Origin: Siphonodentalium dalli
Taxonomy: Eukaryota > Mollusca > Scaphopoda > Gadilida > Siphonodentaliidae
Assembly: GCA_032622095.1 (NCBI GenBank)
Contig: CP136061.1
Coordinates: forward strand, 60,407,301-60,471,300
DNA length: 64,000 nucleotides
Direction: 5' to 3'
Positions 31,258 to 42,162 of the stretch are shown here, in pieces (the first letter of the stretch is position 1; every line of letters starts with the position of its first letter). Under the pieces are notes generated by a model. It had not been told where the DNA came from. It was given only the letters and a program-made list of their open reading frames with translations, and searched no databases. A program made the position numbers and the translations under genes.

Positions 31258-33675
31258 TAGAGATGGGCGGTATTGAAATTTCAATCTCAGTATCGGTATC
31301 GGTAAATTTTCGTTGATTTACCTCGGTATCGGTACGGTAATCGGTATTGCTATTAAATTATAAGATCAAAGCAGATATTCCCGGTAAATTATTGTAATTC
31401 AAGTTTTTAGCTGAACAATATACATGTATATATGACCACGGTCCACGGATTTACTACATTCATGACAATACCTAAATTAGGCATCAAAATGACCTACGCA
31501 ATTAAATAATATTCACACATCTCTTTGATTATTTACACGCATGTCGTCGCACTGATTTGAAAAGAATAAGAGCATGACTACAATATTGTTTCGTGTCATT
31601 GATTTTCGTAACATTTCCATGAGTGAATAGAATTGTGAGTAGTAATCAGTGATCACAATTCACAAATTTATGAACGTTCACGCGATGTCATGAAAATAGG
31701 CAAACCGGCCATGACAATTTCCGAACTGCAGATGCCCAAACCCGAGGGTGGTTCATATTCTCCTCCTTGCAGCGTGATATACCATTCATGTATACAATTT
31801 AAGAGTCCCTCTTATTTGCAGCAGGCAAGCTACCGGTTGCACACGGTGCCCAAGTGTTAATTTAAAGTTATCACGCGATCTTTTTTTGTCAGATATAGGC
31901 ACATATGTATAATAAACCGGTAAGTATATATATGTTTTATAAAGTAATTTATAATAGGATATAAACATATTTGTGCACAACTTTCCAAGAAGATGTGCTA
32001 TTTGCAATTGGCAAGATCAGGTTGTATAAAAAAATCTGCAATGCGTATATCAATAGATATTGCATCACCGTCTAATTATAAAGTAACCTGTGGGGTTTTC
32101 AATTTGTTGTGCACGGGGACTAGAGATGGGCGGTTTTGATTTCTTACATTCGGTTTCGTTTTTTTTGGGAGAAAAAACCTCGGTTTCGGTTCGGTTTTCG
32201 TTTTTTTTTTTACTAGATAGTGAAATTATACTGAAATACATACAATTTGAGTATATACTTTCAAAGTAACCGTACTTAGAGTCAATAATGTCCCAATAAC
32301 GTTGAATATTTGAGGAAGGAACTGCGATCACCGGTAAACAACGGGACAAAATGCCGATGCAAAATTAATCCAATGCGATAAGATCATAAAGATGATACAA
32401 TTCGGTATTTTAAAAAAAATAAACACCCCCATCTTCACTGTTCAATGTTCATCCCTTTCTGACATGTTTAAAACATATTTATCATATTATATGCATTATA
32501 GTATCTGAGAATTCAACCGTAAACAGCAAATTCACAAACAGTGGGCGTCCTTGACCTGACTGTGTAACAATTCTTGACACGTGAATGATTGACCCACATT
32601 CAATGACTGCGGTGTGATCGCTTTGATGTCTGTGATTGATGTTGCGACAAGCTGCACATGGTTTGCCCATATTACGTCACATCGGAATGTCCAGACAATC
32701 AAAGTGTTCATACCATTTACTTGGTTTAGTTTTTCGACTGTCTGACCAGGTTGCTGGTATTTGCATGCTCTGATACGTTTTTATGACATATTAAGCAGCG
32801 AAATTTTTTGGAGTCGTCTCCAGTTAGACGCGTAAAATAACTCAAAACAGGGCTTTTTGTTGAACCCTGTTCGTTATTTTGTTCGGCCATGTTTTGAAAA
32901 AGAACAAAAACAGTCGCCTACGATATTATAACCACAGATATCTGAGACGAAATGGACACATAGCGATATAATATTGATCAGAGAGGCCGATAATTTGATA
33001 ACAATATCAACTAATAAGTACCTGGGGAGGTATAATAAGTCGATTTAAGTGAAAAATAAACATATTAAAAAAAAACGTAATGTCGGTTTGAGCAGAATCG
33101 CGTCGGTCGGTTTTCGGTTTATTGTCAAAAACCGAAACCGAGTTGTTTTCTCGGTTAACCGCCGATCACTAACGGGGACCCCCCATAACACGTGCTTCGA
33201 TTCCACATGCTTCGATCCAACTTGGGACACAGATACCGAGTTGCCCACGCATTTTCCATTTGGACGGATACCGAAATTGACACATAACGCTCCAGCTATG
33301 AGTAGTCATACCTCATGATGTTAGTTACATTGTCATTAATATGTCGTAAAGATCAAAGATGCCGTCGGGCAGCTGTGCCCTTGATGTAACAATGTTGCAA
33401 TTATAGACTAATACATGTAGCACCGACTTGTTACACCGAGTTATCATAAATTGACATAATTATCCGATTCTCGTTGCTTACGGTTGACCGGTCATACAAT
33501 TCATGCATGTCACGGCCACGGTGACAAGGTGACGCACATATGTTGGCAACACATGAATAATTTCAATGTTTTCATTACCGAAAATACGGTATTTTTAGTT
33601 TTGAATCTGTTTGGTAAATCGGTATTACGCTGATACCGATACCGCACAGTAAATACCGAGTACCGCCCATCTCTA
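31258..33675. mobile_element. hAT-like element with CCCGTTAC duplication (host of a nested element)
   Basis: Termini TAGAGATGGGCGGTA and TACCGCCCATCTCTA are perfect inverted repeats flanked by CCCGTTAC at 31250-31257 and 33676-33683. Both ends carry CGGTATCGGTA-type subterminal repeats. Removing the nested element leaves about 1.36 kb with no transposase. Confidence 0.88.
32121..33171. mobile_element. Nested hAT-like element with ACGGGGAC duplication
   Basis: Termini TAGAGATGGGCGGTT and AACCGCCGATCACTA are flanked by ACGGGGAC at 32113-32120 and 33172-33179. Subterminal CGGTTTCGGTT repeats occur at both ends. It is inserted inside the 31.26-33.68 kb element, so it is the younger of the two. 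Confidence 0.88.
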
Positions 33676-33683
33676 CCCGTTAC

Positions 33684-35270
33684 TGCCTGATCGAATGACT
33701 GTATCGTCCAGCACTATCTGTGGCCCCAATCTCCAGAAAAATATTGTCTTTTATTGACCAATCATGAATCAATCTCCCAGAAATTATTTGTTTATGTTAA
33801 CAGATCTAGTGTGGGCATAGTATGGGATTAGATACAACAGCGCCCAATGTTTGTGTTTTGAAGTGAGAGATAACTCTAAGATGTCCGTTATTTCGTTAAA
33901 TATCTCTTTTACGAAATAACGGGCATTTAAAGATTTACACAACAAAGGCTCAAACTTCGCAAAACGTATAATAAATAATAAACTCAGGGTGGGTGGGCTT
34001 GGGGGAGGCGGATGGCACTGTACAGAAGTCAGCCCAAAAAACACCTGTCGTATTTAAATTTTAATCCCAGATATTGCCCTAGTGTGTCAGAGTGGTAGAT
34101 TCCCACGATGTATTACGTTTACAATACGACAAAACGAAACTGAAATTAGAGAAAAACACCAGTCTTCATTGATAATTTGATATTCATTAATATTAATTAT
34201 TATTATTATTTGGAATTTCAAAACTGCACATCTCTACACTACAGTCCAGACTAGATTGAACACACTGATCTGGTTTACCACAGCCTTTGATGATTCTAAT
34301 TGTAATACACATAGCAAAATATACGATCCCAATGATGTTGGGACATACACCCTTGAGATATGAATGAATCATTTTCGCCTGCGGGAATTCCTTCCATAAT
34401 CCATTCCAAACATGTTGATGAAAGCGCGGGGTGTGACTTAGAAATGCGCGAAATCCAGCTTGTTTAACGTGTTGGTCGTTCAAACTAGTGCAAGGGAATG
34501 TTTGAGAAAACCATTAATGGCTATCATTGGTAAAATTACCCATTATGATGAAGTAATGTCATAAATATGCAGGCATAGATTTTGACAACATTCAGTGGCA
34601 GACGGACTTCCTTTTCAACATGGAAGTTGATCACGTGACTACAACTCGGGTACACGTACTTTCGCAGTAGGTGAATTACCAGAAGAGACCAGGGTTACAT
34701 AATTTAGGTCCAAGAATATGAATATCGCTATGTGAAGTCATTAAAATAATAGACATGAAGTGGATGACTTATTAATTATACTTAAGTATAATTACCATGA
34801 ATTCCAACTACACGCTAGTCTATAAATACTTGGACATTACCTAGACCTATATGCCTACCGGTAGGTTATATACATGTATAAGGGGTAGGCGTATGGCCTA
34901 GGGTAGGCCTATGGCCTAGGGGGGTGGAGCATATAATTGTGATAGCTGTATAGTCTACCGGTACCTCATCTACATCTACATCTACAGTATACCCCATACC
35001 CTCAATGAACTGAGGACTAAATATTAGAAATATTAAAAAATATTTATATGGTTAAAATAATTGGGGGGGGGGGGGGGGGGTTCTGATTATTAAAATTAAC
35101 GCATTCTTTACTAGAATATACCAGAGAAGTCGGCCCCATATATAACAGATACATTGTTTAAAATCATTCTTTATCTATTTGATGATATTAAATATGAAAC
35201 TAATAATAATGACAAATAACATATAACATTATTATGGTATTTATAATACAATTAACAATAAATTCCAACG
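33684..35270. other. Non-coding DNA with G-tract
   Basis: No coding evidence. It holds a local palindrome-rich stretch (GGCCTAGGG repeats, 34885-34922), a G-tract at 35064-35081 and a short GTC run at 35268-35283. Confidence 0.4.
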
Positions 35271-35486
35271 TCGTCGTCGTCGCTGCCACTGTCGTTGTCA
35301 GTTATAGGTGCTGAAATGTCCGCGATCCTATACTTAGTACTTAGCTGGCTTGTTGTCAAATTTCTGTCTCTATACAACTTCCATAGGTGGAATATTTTAG
35401 TTAAATGGCTTCATTCGGTACTTGGCAGCTATCTTTCATTGTCTGTAGGCAACTATCATTGTTTTGTTTTTTATAACTGAGTCGCT

Positions 35487-35978
35487 GTCAGTGACGCTGA
35501 AATGGTCACTGTCACCCCTTTCGTTCAGTTGGGTACCCAGCTTTTTAAAATTTACAGTTGGGTACCCAGCTTTTATAAAATTTACAGTTGGGTACCCAGC
35601 TTTATGAAATCTCACACAGAACGTGATTTATTAATTATTTGATTGGCGTTTGTTTTTTTCTCCAAATGAACCTGTTAAGTTTACGATGCTTGAAATATAT
35701 TAACAGCGGAAAAGAATTGTAGATCCTGCAGATCGACTGCTGTAGTGAAGTGTTCCCCTATCGTATTGCGATATTGCCAACCAACCCCATGGAGCACGGA
35801 TAAGCCATGTCGGCCATGTTGAATTAAAGGTCGCGTGTAACATTGGCGAGATTTCATAAAGCTGGGTACCCAACTGTAAATTTTATAAAATCTGGGTACC
35901 CAACTGTAAATTTTAAAAAGCTGGGTACCGGTACCCAACTGAACGAAAGGGGGGTGACATGACCATTTCAGCGTCAGT
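35487..35978. mobile_element. Foldback element with GGGTACCCAGC repeat arms
   Basis: The left arm (35487-35612) and right arm (35843-35978) are complements. Each has CAGTGACGCTGAAATG, CCTTTCGTTCAGTTGGG and three tandem copies of a 29-30 bp unit with GTTGGGTACCCAGC. About 230 bp of unique DNA lie between. A second, more degenerate unit follows directly at 35971-36400, and a lone terminus is at 37328-37388. Confidence 0.8.
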
Positions 35979-36380
35979 GACGCTGAAATGATCACTGCGT
36001 GTCACACCCTTTCGTTCAGTTGGCTTTCCAGCTTTTTTTAATTTTCAGTTGGGTACAGCAGAGTTTGGAGTTTGGGAAGATTTGAAAGAGCTATAAGCCC
36101 TCTCCTACAACCCACGTTTGAATGCCATAGTGCCGCTGAAGAGCGTTTGTTGAGGTTGGTTGTGAGTGTTTAATAGTCATTTGATGCTTGATTGTGAAGC
36201 GGTTCCCTAGCAGGAAGCAAAGCCCCCCCCCCATTCCAAAAGCGGACCAGCGAGAAGACTTACCTTGTTTGTAATACCTACCCAACTTTTATAAAATATT
36301 ACATTTCGGTACCCAGCTTTCATAAAGCTGGTACCCAAATGTAAATGTTATAAAATCAGGACACCCAACCGAAAATCTTA

Positions 36381-37330
36381 ATGAAAGTGTCAATGACACT
36401 GTAGCTCAACTTGGTAAGGAGTTAATTTTTTGCTGAACAATGAATAGATGACACTGTAGCTCAACTTGGGAAGTCCTGAGTTAATTTTGTGCTGAACAAT
36501 GAATAGAATGATAAAGAAGAAGGAAAGTAAACTAGAGGTCACTCCGAAAATTCATATGACGATTGGTGATGATCGGATGAGAGATGTGGTCGGCATAGGG
36601 TGCACCAAATGATTCAGTCACGCAAAGAGTAAAATCCAAGATGACTGCCGGCGCCATGTTTTTCATCCAAAATTGTTCAAATTTGATAGCCCCATCTACT
36701 GGTTATTCTAAACATTCCTGTAAATTTTCAATTCAATTCTCCAATAAATGCGGGCTCAGGGGTGTGGCGATGAATTCAAATTTGAAATCCAAGATGGCTG
36801 CTGGCGGCCATGTTTTTTTTTTTTTAATTTCGGTCAAAATAGGAGGCTCCTATCTAGAGGTCACCCCGAAGATCCACATGCAGTTTGGCGATGACCGGAT
36901 GAGGGATGTGGTATGTAGGGTGTGCCAAAGTAGTTAGTCATGAAACGAGTAAAATCCAAGATGGCTACCGGCTGCCATGTTTTTCATCGAAATCGTTAAA
37001 ATGCGATAGCTCCTATATACAGGTGATCACAATCGTGCTTGCAAAACTATAAAATGACCCGACCGTAAATACGGGCTGTTGGGTGTGCCGATGGATTCAA
37101 ATTTGAAATCCAAGATGGCTGCTGGCGGCCATGTTTTTCATCGAAATTCTGAAGAAAAAAATCGACAGCTTCCATCTATAGGTCACCCTGAAGCTACATA
37201 TGAAGTTTGGTGAATATCGGATAAGGGACGCGGCCTGTACAGGGGTTCCAAAAGAAATTGTTGACGCACGCACGGACGACAACCCATGGCAAAAGCTCAA
37301 AACTTTACGTTGTCAAGTTAAGCTAAAAAG
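36381..37330. repeat. AAGATGGCTGC array with 5' and 3' hairpins
   Basis: Starts ATGAAAGTGTCAATGACACT (a hairpin) then GTAGCTCAACTTGG. It continues with three to four units of about 160 bp with ATCCAAGATGGCTGC, GGCGGCCATGTTTTT and AGGTCACCCTGAAG, and ends ACTTTACGTTGTCAAGTT followed by AAGCTAAAAAG. Related arrays lie at 44.07-44.96 kb and 49.5-49.83 kb. Confidence 0.75.
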
Positions 37331-38067
37331 CTGGATACCCTGGAACGAAAGGGGGTGATGTCCAGTGACCATTTCAGCGTAAGTGATTCCGTCTTCGTTC
37401 GGGGCCGACTTCTCCGGATACCCTTTATTACTCTGTTGTCTGTTCTGAAGTTACGTTTGAGATATATAGTGGGACCGGTTTGAGGAACTTAAGTGAATTA
37501 CTTTCATATTTTACAATCATGCAAATGGCTTTATATATAAAAGTGAAAAAAATGAAAACAACTGGAAATTCGTCACAACTTTATAAAATTGTTTCAGAGT
37601 ATATATAAATCTTATACACGTACAGATCCGTATTTCTTGTATTTATCGACATGTCTTCAAGTATCCAGGGCCCCGGCTCCTTACAAATTACGTATAGTTA
37701 TAGGCCAAGGCACAATTTGAAGGTCCAAATGAGCCACGCCCGCGTTTAAATCAATCATCTAATTGTACTTTCAACCATGATTGTGTTCTATTCATATTTT
37801 GTGTTATATATTATATATATAACGAATTCGCCCCTATATACACACCACAGGGGCTTGTCGTTAAGAAAACGAATAGAAACAGCGAGAAACATAAAAAAAA
37901 ATATTGGTTGTATTGGTTGCACATCGAAGATGGTGCGCTCGTCGATTTTGTTTTGCATAAAAGAGTAGGCCTAACTGTTGGACAAGAACTTAAAATTTAG
38001 TGACATTGTACAAACCTGCATGATTTTCGAACTCCATCTAGATATTGCTGTTGGAGATCCTATATAG

Positions 38068-38215
38068 AACGAGAGGCCGATCACGATCGGCAGATGTTTA
38101 GCCCATCCCTTGGCGATAGTAAATTGATATGATCGGAATCATAATCTAGAGTTTTGATGGTGAATTTTGGAGTACACTGTTATGTATAAGCCTACTAAAT
38201 TACCGGTAGTATAGA
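38068..38215. repeat. AACGAGAGG-leader repeat, copy 1
   Basis: AACGAGAGG followed by the hairpin GCCGATCACGATCGGC, then CAGATGTTTAGCCCATCCC. Copies also occur at 46046 and 51682. Confidence 0.8.
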
Positions 38216-38644
38216 CAAAAGGCGTATAGAAGGTGTGAGGCTCACTTGGAAAGTGTGACTGCTCTGGCTCTTTTTGACAGTCGGTCACATTTTAACAATC
38301 TGAATACATGTACCTACCCCACCCAAGGACCATTCACAGCATGTCAGATTAATCAGCATGGTGGTTCCCGAGAAGATGAGTCTCAGTAATTTCATTGAAG
38401 ATTTTTTTTTTTTGGTTTTTAATTGATATTTGTGTTTTTTTTTGTTAAATTGAGCAAGGATTTGAACTATCTAAATAAAAAATCAGAAATACTTTTTTTT
38501 CGAAAGGGCCATAACTAATGAAAAAGATAAGATCAAATCCATATTCAAACTCGATTTGTATTTTGGGCTGAGAAAGTCACATATCAAACGATATAAATTT
38601 TTTTTTTAATTAAGCAAGGAGTTAAATCTAAATTATAAATAAAA

Positions 38645-39365
38645 AACAAGAGGTGGCATCAGAGATGCTGTGTCTCGTTTTCGGTGGCTTACCGCCGGTG
38701 GCTACCGCCAATTGGTGTGCATCAGTATCGGTAGACTAATTAATAGGTAAAATCGAAAAATGACTAATTAAGTGCCATAACTCCATCAAATTTTATCGGG
38801 CCAGGCTGGTTTTCGAACTCGTCCGAAATATTCTTGGCAAGTATGTCTATTCCAAATTTTAAACAAATCGGAGGACGTTTGTTGAAGTTATCGCGCTAAC
38901 GAGCTGAAAATTCACGAAAAATGACTAATTAAGGGCCATAACTCTATCAAATTTTATCGGACCAGGCCGATTTTCGAACTCGTCCGAGATATTCTTGGGA
39001 GACACCTATATACCAAATTTCAATCAAATCGGATAACGTTTGTTGAAGTTATCGCGCTAACGAGCTGAAAATTCGTGAAAAATGACTAATTAAGGGCCAT
39101 AACTCTATCAAATTTTATCGGACCAGGCCGGTTTTCGAACTCATCCGAGATATTCTTGGGAGACACCTATATACCAAATTTCAATCAAATCGGATAACGT
39201 TTGTTGAAGTTATCGCGCTAACGAGCTGAATATTCAAAGGGCCACAACTCTGTTGAGTTATAAGCAAAACACGTCGCCCGCCCGCCCGCCCGCCCGCCCG
39301 TCCACCGTCCCTCATCAAACTATAAGTCGAGTTTTGGAACAAAACTCGAACTGGACTAAAAAATT
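38645..39365. repeat. AACAAGAGG-leader array with 161-bp units, copy R2
   Basis: The leader AACAAGAGGTG plus hairpin GCATCAGAGATGC is followed by about three 161-bp units. The register was measured from GAGCTGAA at 38901, 39062 and 39223. It then has a GCCCG run (39268-39301) and a terminal hairpin CGAGTTTTGGAACAAAACTCG. Units are more than 90% alike by eye. Confidence 0.85.
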
Positions 39366-39949
39366 ATTTTAAAAAAAGATTTATTTTTTGGTAAATTTTT
39401 TTATTTGAGCAAGGAGTTTAATATAAAAAATATTTGGTCCAATGGATCTGGAGAAGATGTTCAAAGAATTGTTGATGGACAGACGGATGGATGGTCAGAC
39501 GACAGAGGAGTAGTGATGACTAAAGCTCCACCTGGGACTTCGTCTCAGGTGAGCTAAAAAGCTTCACAGGATTTTCTAAACGTGCTACCGGTTAAGTCAC
39601 CCAGCGTCTCAAAATCTCATTCGTCTGCGGCAGTCAACTCAAAGGGGGCAGAAACGTTTTTTGGTGATATTTTGAAATGATGGATGACTTTTTGAAGTTT
39701 GGAAAATACTGGGTAGCTTTTTGCACATTTGGGAGATCCTGGCTAGCGTTTTTACACAAAATCATGTAACAATGACCAACTAAGTCATGGTTTCCTCAGA
39801 CTCTCCTGACAGTATATATCTATTCTCAATTACCCAATAGTCAATTTCATGGACAGGCATGGTTGTGATAAGAAGATGACTTGAGTAAAGTTCCATTACT
39901 TATTCACTATTTCTTATTCAATTTTTTTATTTTAATCAAAAAGGGTCCC

Positions 39950-40660
39950 CCAAGATACCCTTTCCGTACACCCCCCAACACAAAATGGCTACCGCTCTGA
40001 GCCTACAAATAGGGCACCCATGTCACTTCACTTGACCTGTTTCGATGAAACAAATGATGTTCTAGGGCAACAAATGATGTTCAAGGGTGGGCCCTCTCCC
40101 AACCCCAAACTAAAATGGTCGTGACTAAGAGGGGTTCAAATAGGGCACCCATGTCATTTCTAGACACCTTGATCAATTTCAGTCGACACCATTTTCATAC
40201 ACCTCGCCCTAATCCAAATTGACTGCAATCCAGATGGGTGTGAATATAGCATCCATGTCATTTCTCAGCCTCCGTACTGATTTTGATAAAACAAAGGGTG
40301 TTGTAGTTTTAGACCAATCACCCCACCCGATCTAAAGCGGTTGTGCCCAAGAGGGGGTGAGAATAGGGCAATCATATAATTTCTAGGCCCCTTTACCAAT
40401 TTCAGTTTAACAAATGGTGTTGTAGGGTTCTTCCCTAGACACCATTTTCATATATCTCCAACACCGCACCCAAATCCAAAATGATTGCCACCCAGTGCAG
40501 TGCAAATAAGGTATCCATGTCATTTCTCAGCCTCTTGACGAATTTCAGTCAAATTAAGGTGTTGTAGGGTTATTCCCATGACACAATTTTCTTACACTCC
40601 CAACAGCCCACCCGATCCAAAATAACCACCACCAAGAGGGTTATGAATAGGGCATCCAGG
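39950..40660. repeat. Tandem array, CACCCATGTCATTTCT units
   Basis: Five degenerate units of about 130-150 bp with ATCCATGTCATTTCT, CAATTTCAGT and GGTGTTGTAGGG motifs. It lies downstream of the CHORDC1-like gene. Confidence 0.75.
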
Positions 40661-40940
40661 TTTGACATTAAACTTGAGATGAATGATTGGAGTGATGTGA
40701 AAAATAATTTATTCTTTAACAACACATGCATGGTGAATAAATATGGTGATGTCATGATATGAAGCTACATTAACAGTCACGCATATTCAAATTCTCAGAA
40801 GATAGATTAATTCCAGATTCAGAAAATTCCAACACAAGATGAGGTAATGAAAGAAACAAAAACACATTTGTATATATCCAGATTTTGAACTCATAGCTTG
40901 GTTCTAAAACGCAAATAGGGAATTGGAAATAAGATTAGTG

Positions 40941-41030
40941 CACAGGTCCCTGGCACAATAGACCCCAACCACCCAAAGACATATATATATGTCTTTGGGT
41001 GGTTGGGGTCTATTGTGCCAGGGACCTGTG
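40941..41030. mobile_element. Perfect 90-bp palindrome with 8-bp target duplication
   Basis: Every base from CACAGGTCCCTGGCAC inward pairs with its mirror across an ATATATATAT centre (40981-40990). The copy is flanked by GATTAGTG at 40933-40940 and 41031-41038. It is probably a hAT-class micro-element of fused termini, about 0.9 kb past the CHORDC1-like stop codon. Confidence 0.9.
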
Positions 41031-41175
41031 GATTAGTGAGTCTCCTGATTACCGAAAAACAGAAATGTCACAATGAATCATATAATATCCAAGAAACAAT
41101 ACAAAAATCTAATGTCAATAGCAAGTTACAGGATGAAATTTATCAGAAACAAATTGTTTCCTATTAACCATTTCT

Positions 41176-41396
41176 TTAACTCTTTCATGCTGGGAGCTGT
41201 GCTGGTGAAGCATCAAAAATCCTGTGCCAGTGCATTCTCTTATATATGCGAGTCTCCCATAGGGAGCCTCGCATATATAAAAGAATGCACTGGCTTACAA
41301 GATCAAGATAAATATTGTTATGCCAATGTATTCTTTAACAAATGCATTAGCACAGGGTTTTCGAAATTTCAGGAAGCTCCAGTCATGGAAGGGCTT
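41176..41396. mobile_element. TTAA-type double-hairpin MITE, copy 5 (degraded)
   Basis: Starts TTAACTCTTTCATGC. The first hairpin (CTCCCATAGGGAG centre) is intact; the second has lost most of one arm, and the right TTAA is degraded. Confidence 0.7.
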
Positions 41397-41575
41397 TGGT
41401 CCGATTCATAGTAACTATATTCCATCAGCACCATTGAAAACACACATCTGTCTGCAGCAAAGTAAAGCCTTATGCAAAATGATCTGAATGAAATGTGATC
41501 CATGGTCTGAATCCAATGATTGTGGTCCGAAGCCTGATATCTATACCAGAGATAGATGTTCATATAGGAAAGTAT

Positions 41576-41937
41576 CAAGCCTGCAAATAATGTGTATGAC
41601 ATTTGCAGAATGAGGTCCACAGAGGGTGGATTTAGTGATGCTAAGTCTCAAATTAAACATTGTTTTTAGTTACATTTCCCTTCTGGGAAATTTCTATATC
41701 CCCAAATTTGCAGAAGATAAAATGCACATTCGGGGTGACTAATGGGTGAACATCACCAACTTCAACTGGGGAAATTCAATCTGATCCTAGGTCTCCCACA
41801 GCAGTTGAGGCCTAAGCAGAATGAGGTTCCCAGAGGGTGAATTTGGTGATGCTAGACTGTGTGGAGGGATAGAGCCACTAAATTCACCCTCTGAGGACCT
41901 CATTCTGCAAATGACAGACACACTATTTGCAGGCTTG
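41576..41937. mobile_element. CAAGCC foldback element in the CHORDC1-like 3' UTR region
   Basis: Ends CAAGCCTGCAAATA and its complement, with inverted copies of GCAGAATGAGGTCC and CCCTCTGAGGACC. Near-matching 8-bp flanks are GAAAGTAT and TGAAGTAT. The element ends 27 bp past the stop codon at 41965, so it very likely lies in the 3' UTR. Confidence 0.8.
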
Positions 41938-41964
41938 TGAAGTATGAGTGATTGGTGTGGCAGA

Positions 41965-42162
41965 TCATAGAAGTAAGTCTGAATCGTCTGATTCCAGTTC
42001 AGAGTCCTCATCACCAATCTCATCACTTTCCTCATCCTCTGGATCTGGGGTCGGAGGTCGAGGTAACTCCAACTGTGACCAATGCACTGGTTCTTTCTTC
42101 TTGAGGTTGACCTCTACTTTTGTTCCCAGCATTTTAACAGCTGACTTATCTATCACAATTAC
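41965..42162 (-). CDS. CHORDC1: CHORDC1-like last exon (CS domain end, acidic tail)
   Basis: Acceptor GATGTTTTCAG, phase 0, TGA stop at 41965. It encodes the last strands of the CS domain (VKMLGTKVEVNLKKKEP and then VHWSQLELP), matching CHORDC1 and melusin, followed by RPPTPDPEDEESDEI and a run rich in Asp, Glu and Ser ending DSDLLL. Vertebrate CHORDC1 stops soon after the CS domain, whereas melusin (ITGB1BP2) has an acidic tail. Confidence 0.93.
   Translation of the reverse strand, partial: VIVIDKSAVKMLGTKVEVNLKKKEPVHWSQLELPRPPTPDPEDEESDEIGDEDSELESDDSDLLL

Noticed and set aside
36091-36285. 64-codon ORF between GGTACC arms
   Set aside because: It lies in a foldback element interior, with no coding support.
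38068-38110. tRNA or tRNA-derived SINE at AACGAGAGGCCGATC
   Set aside because: The hairpin is present but I see no A-box/B-box pair or cloverleaf arms downstream.
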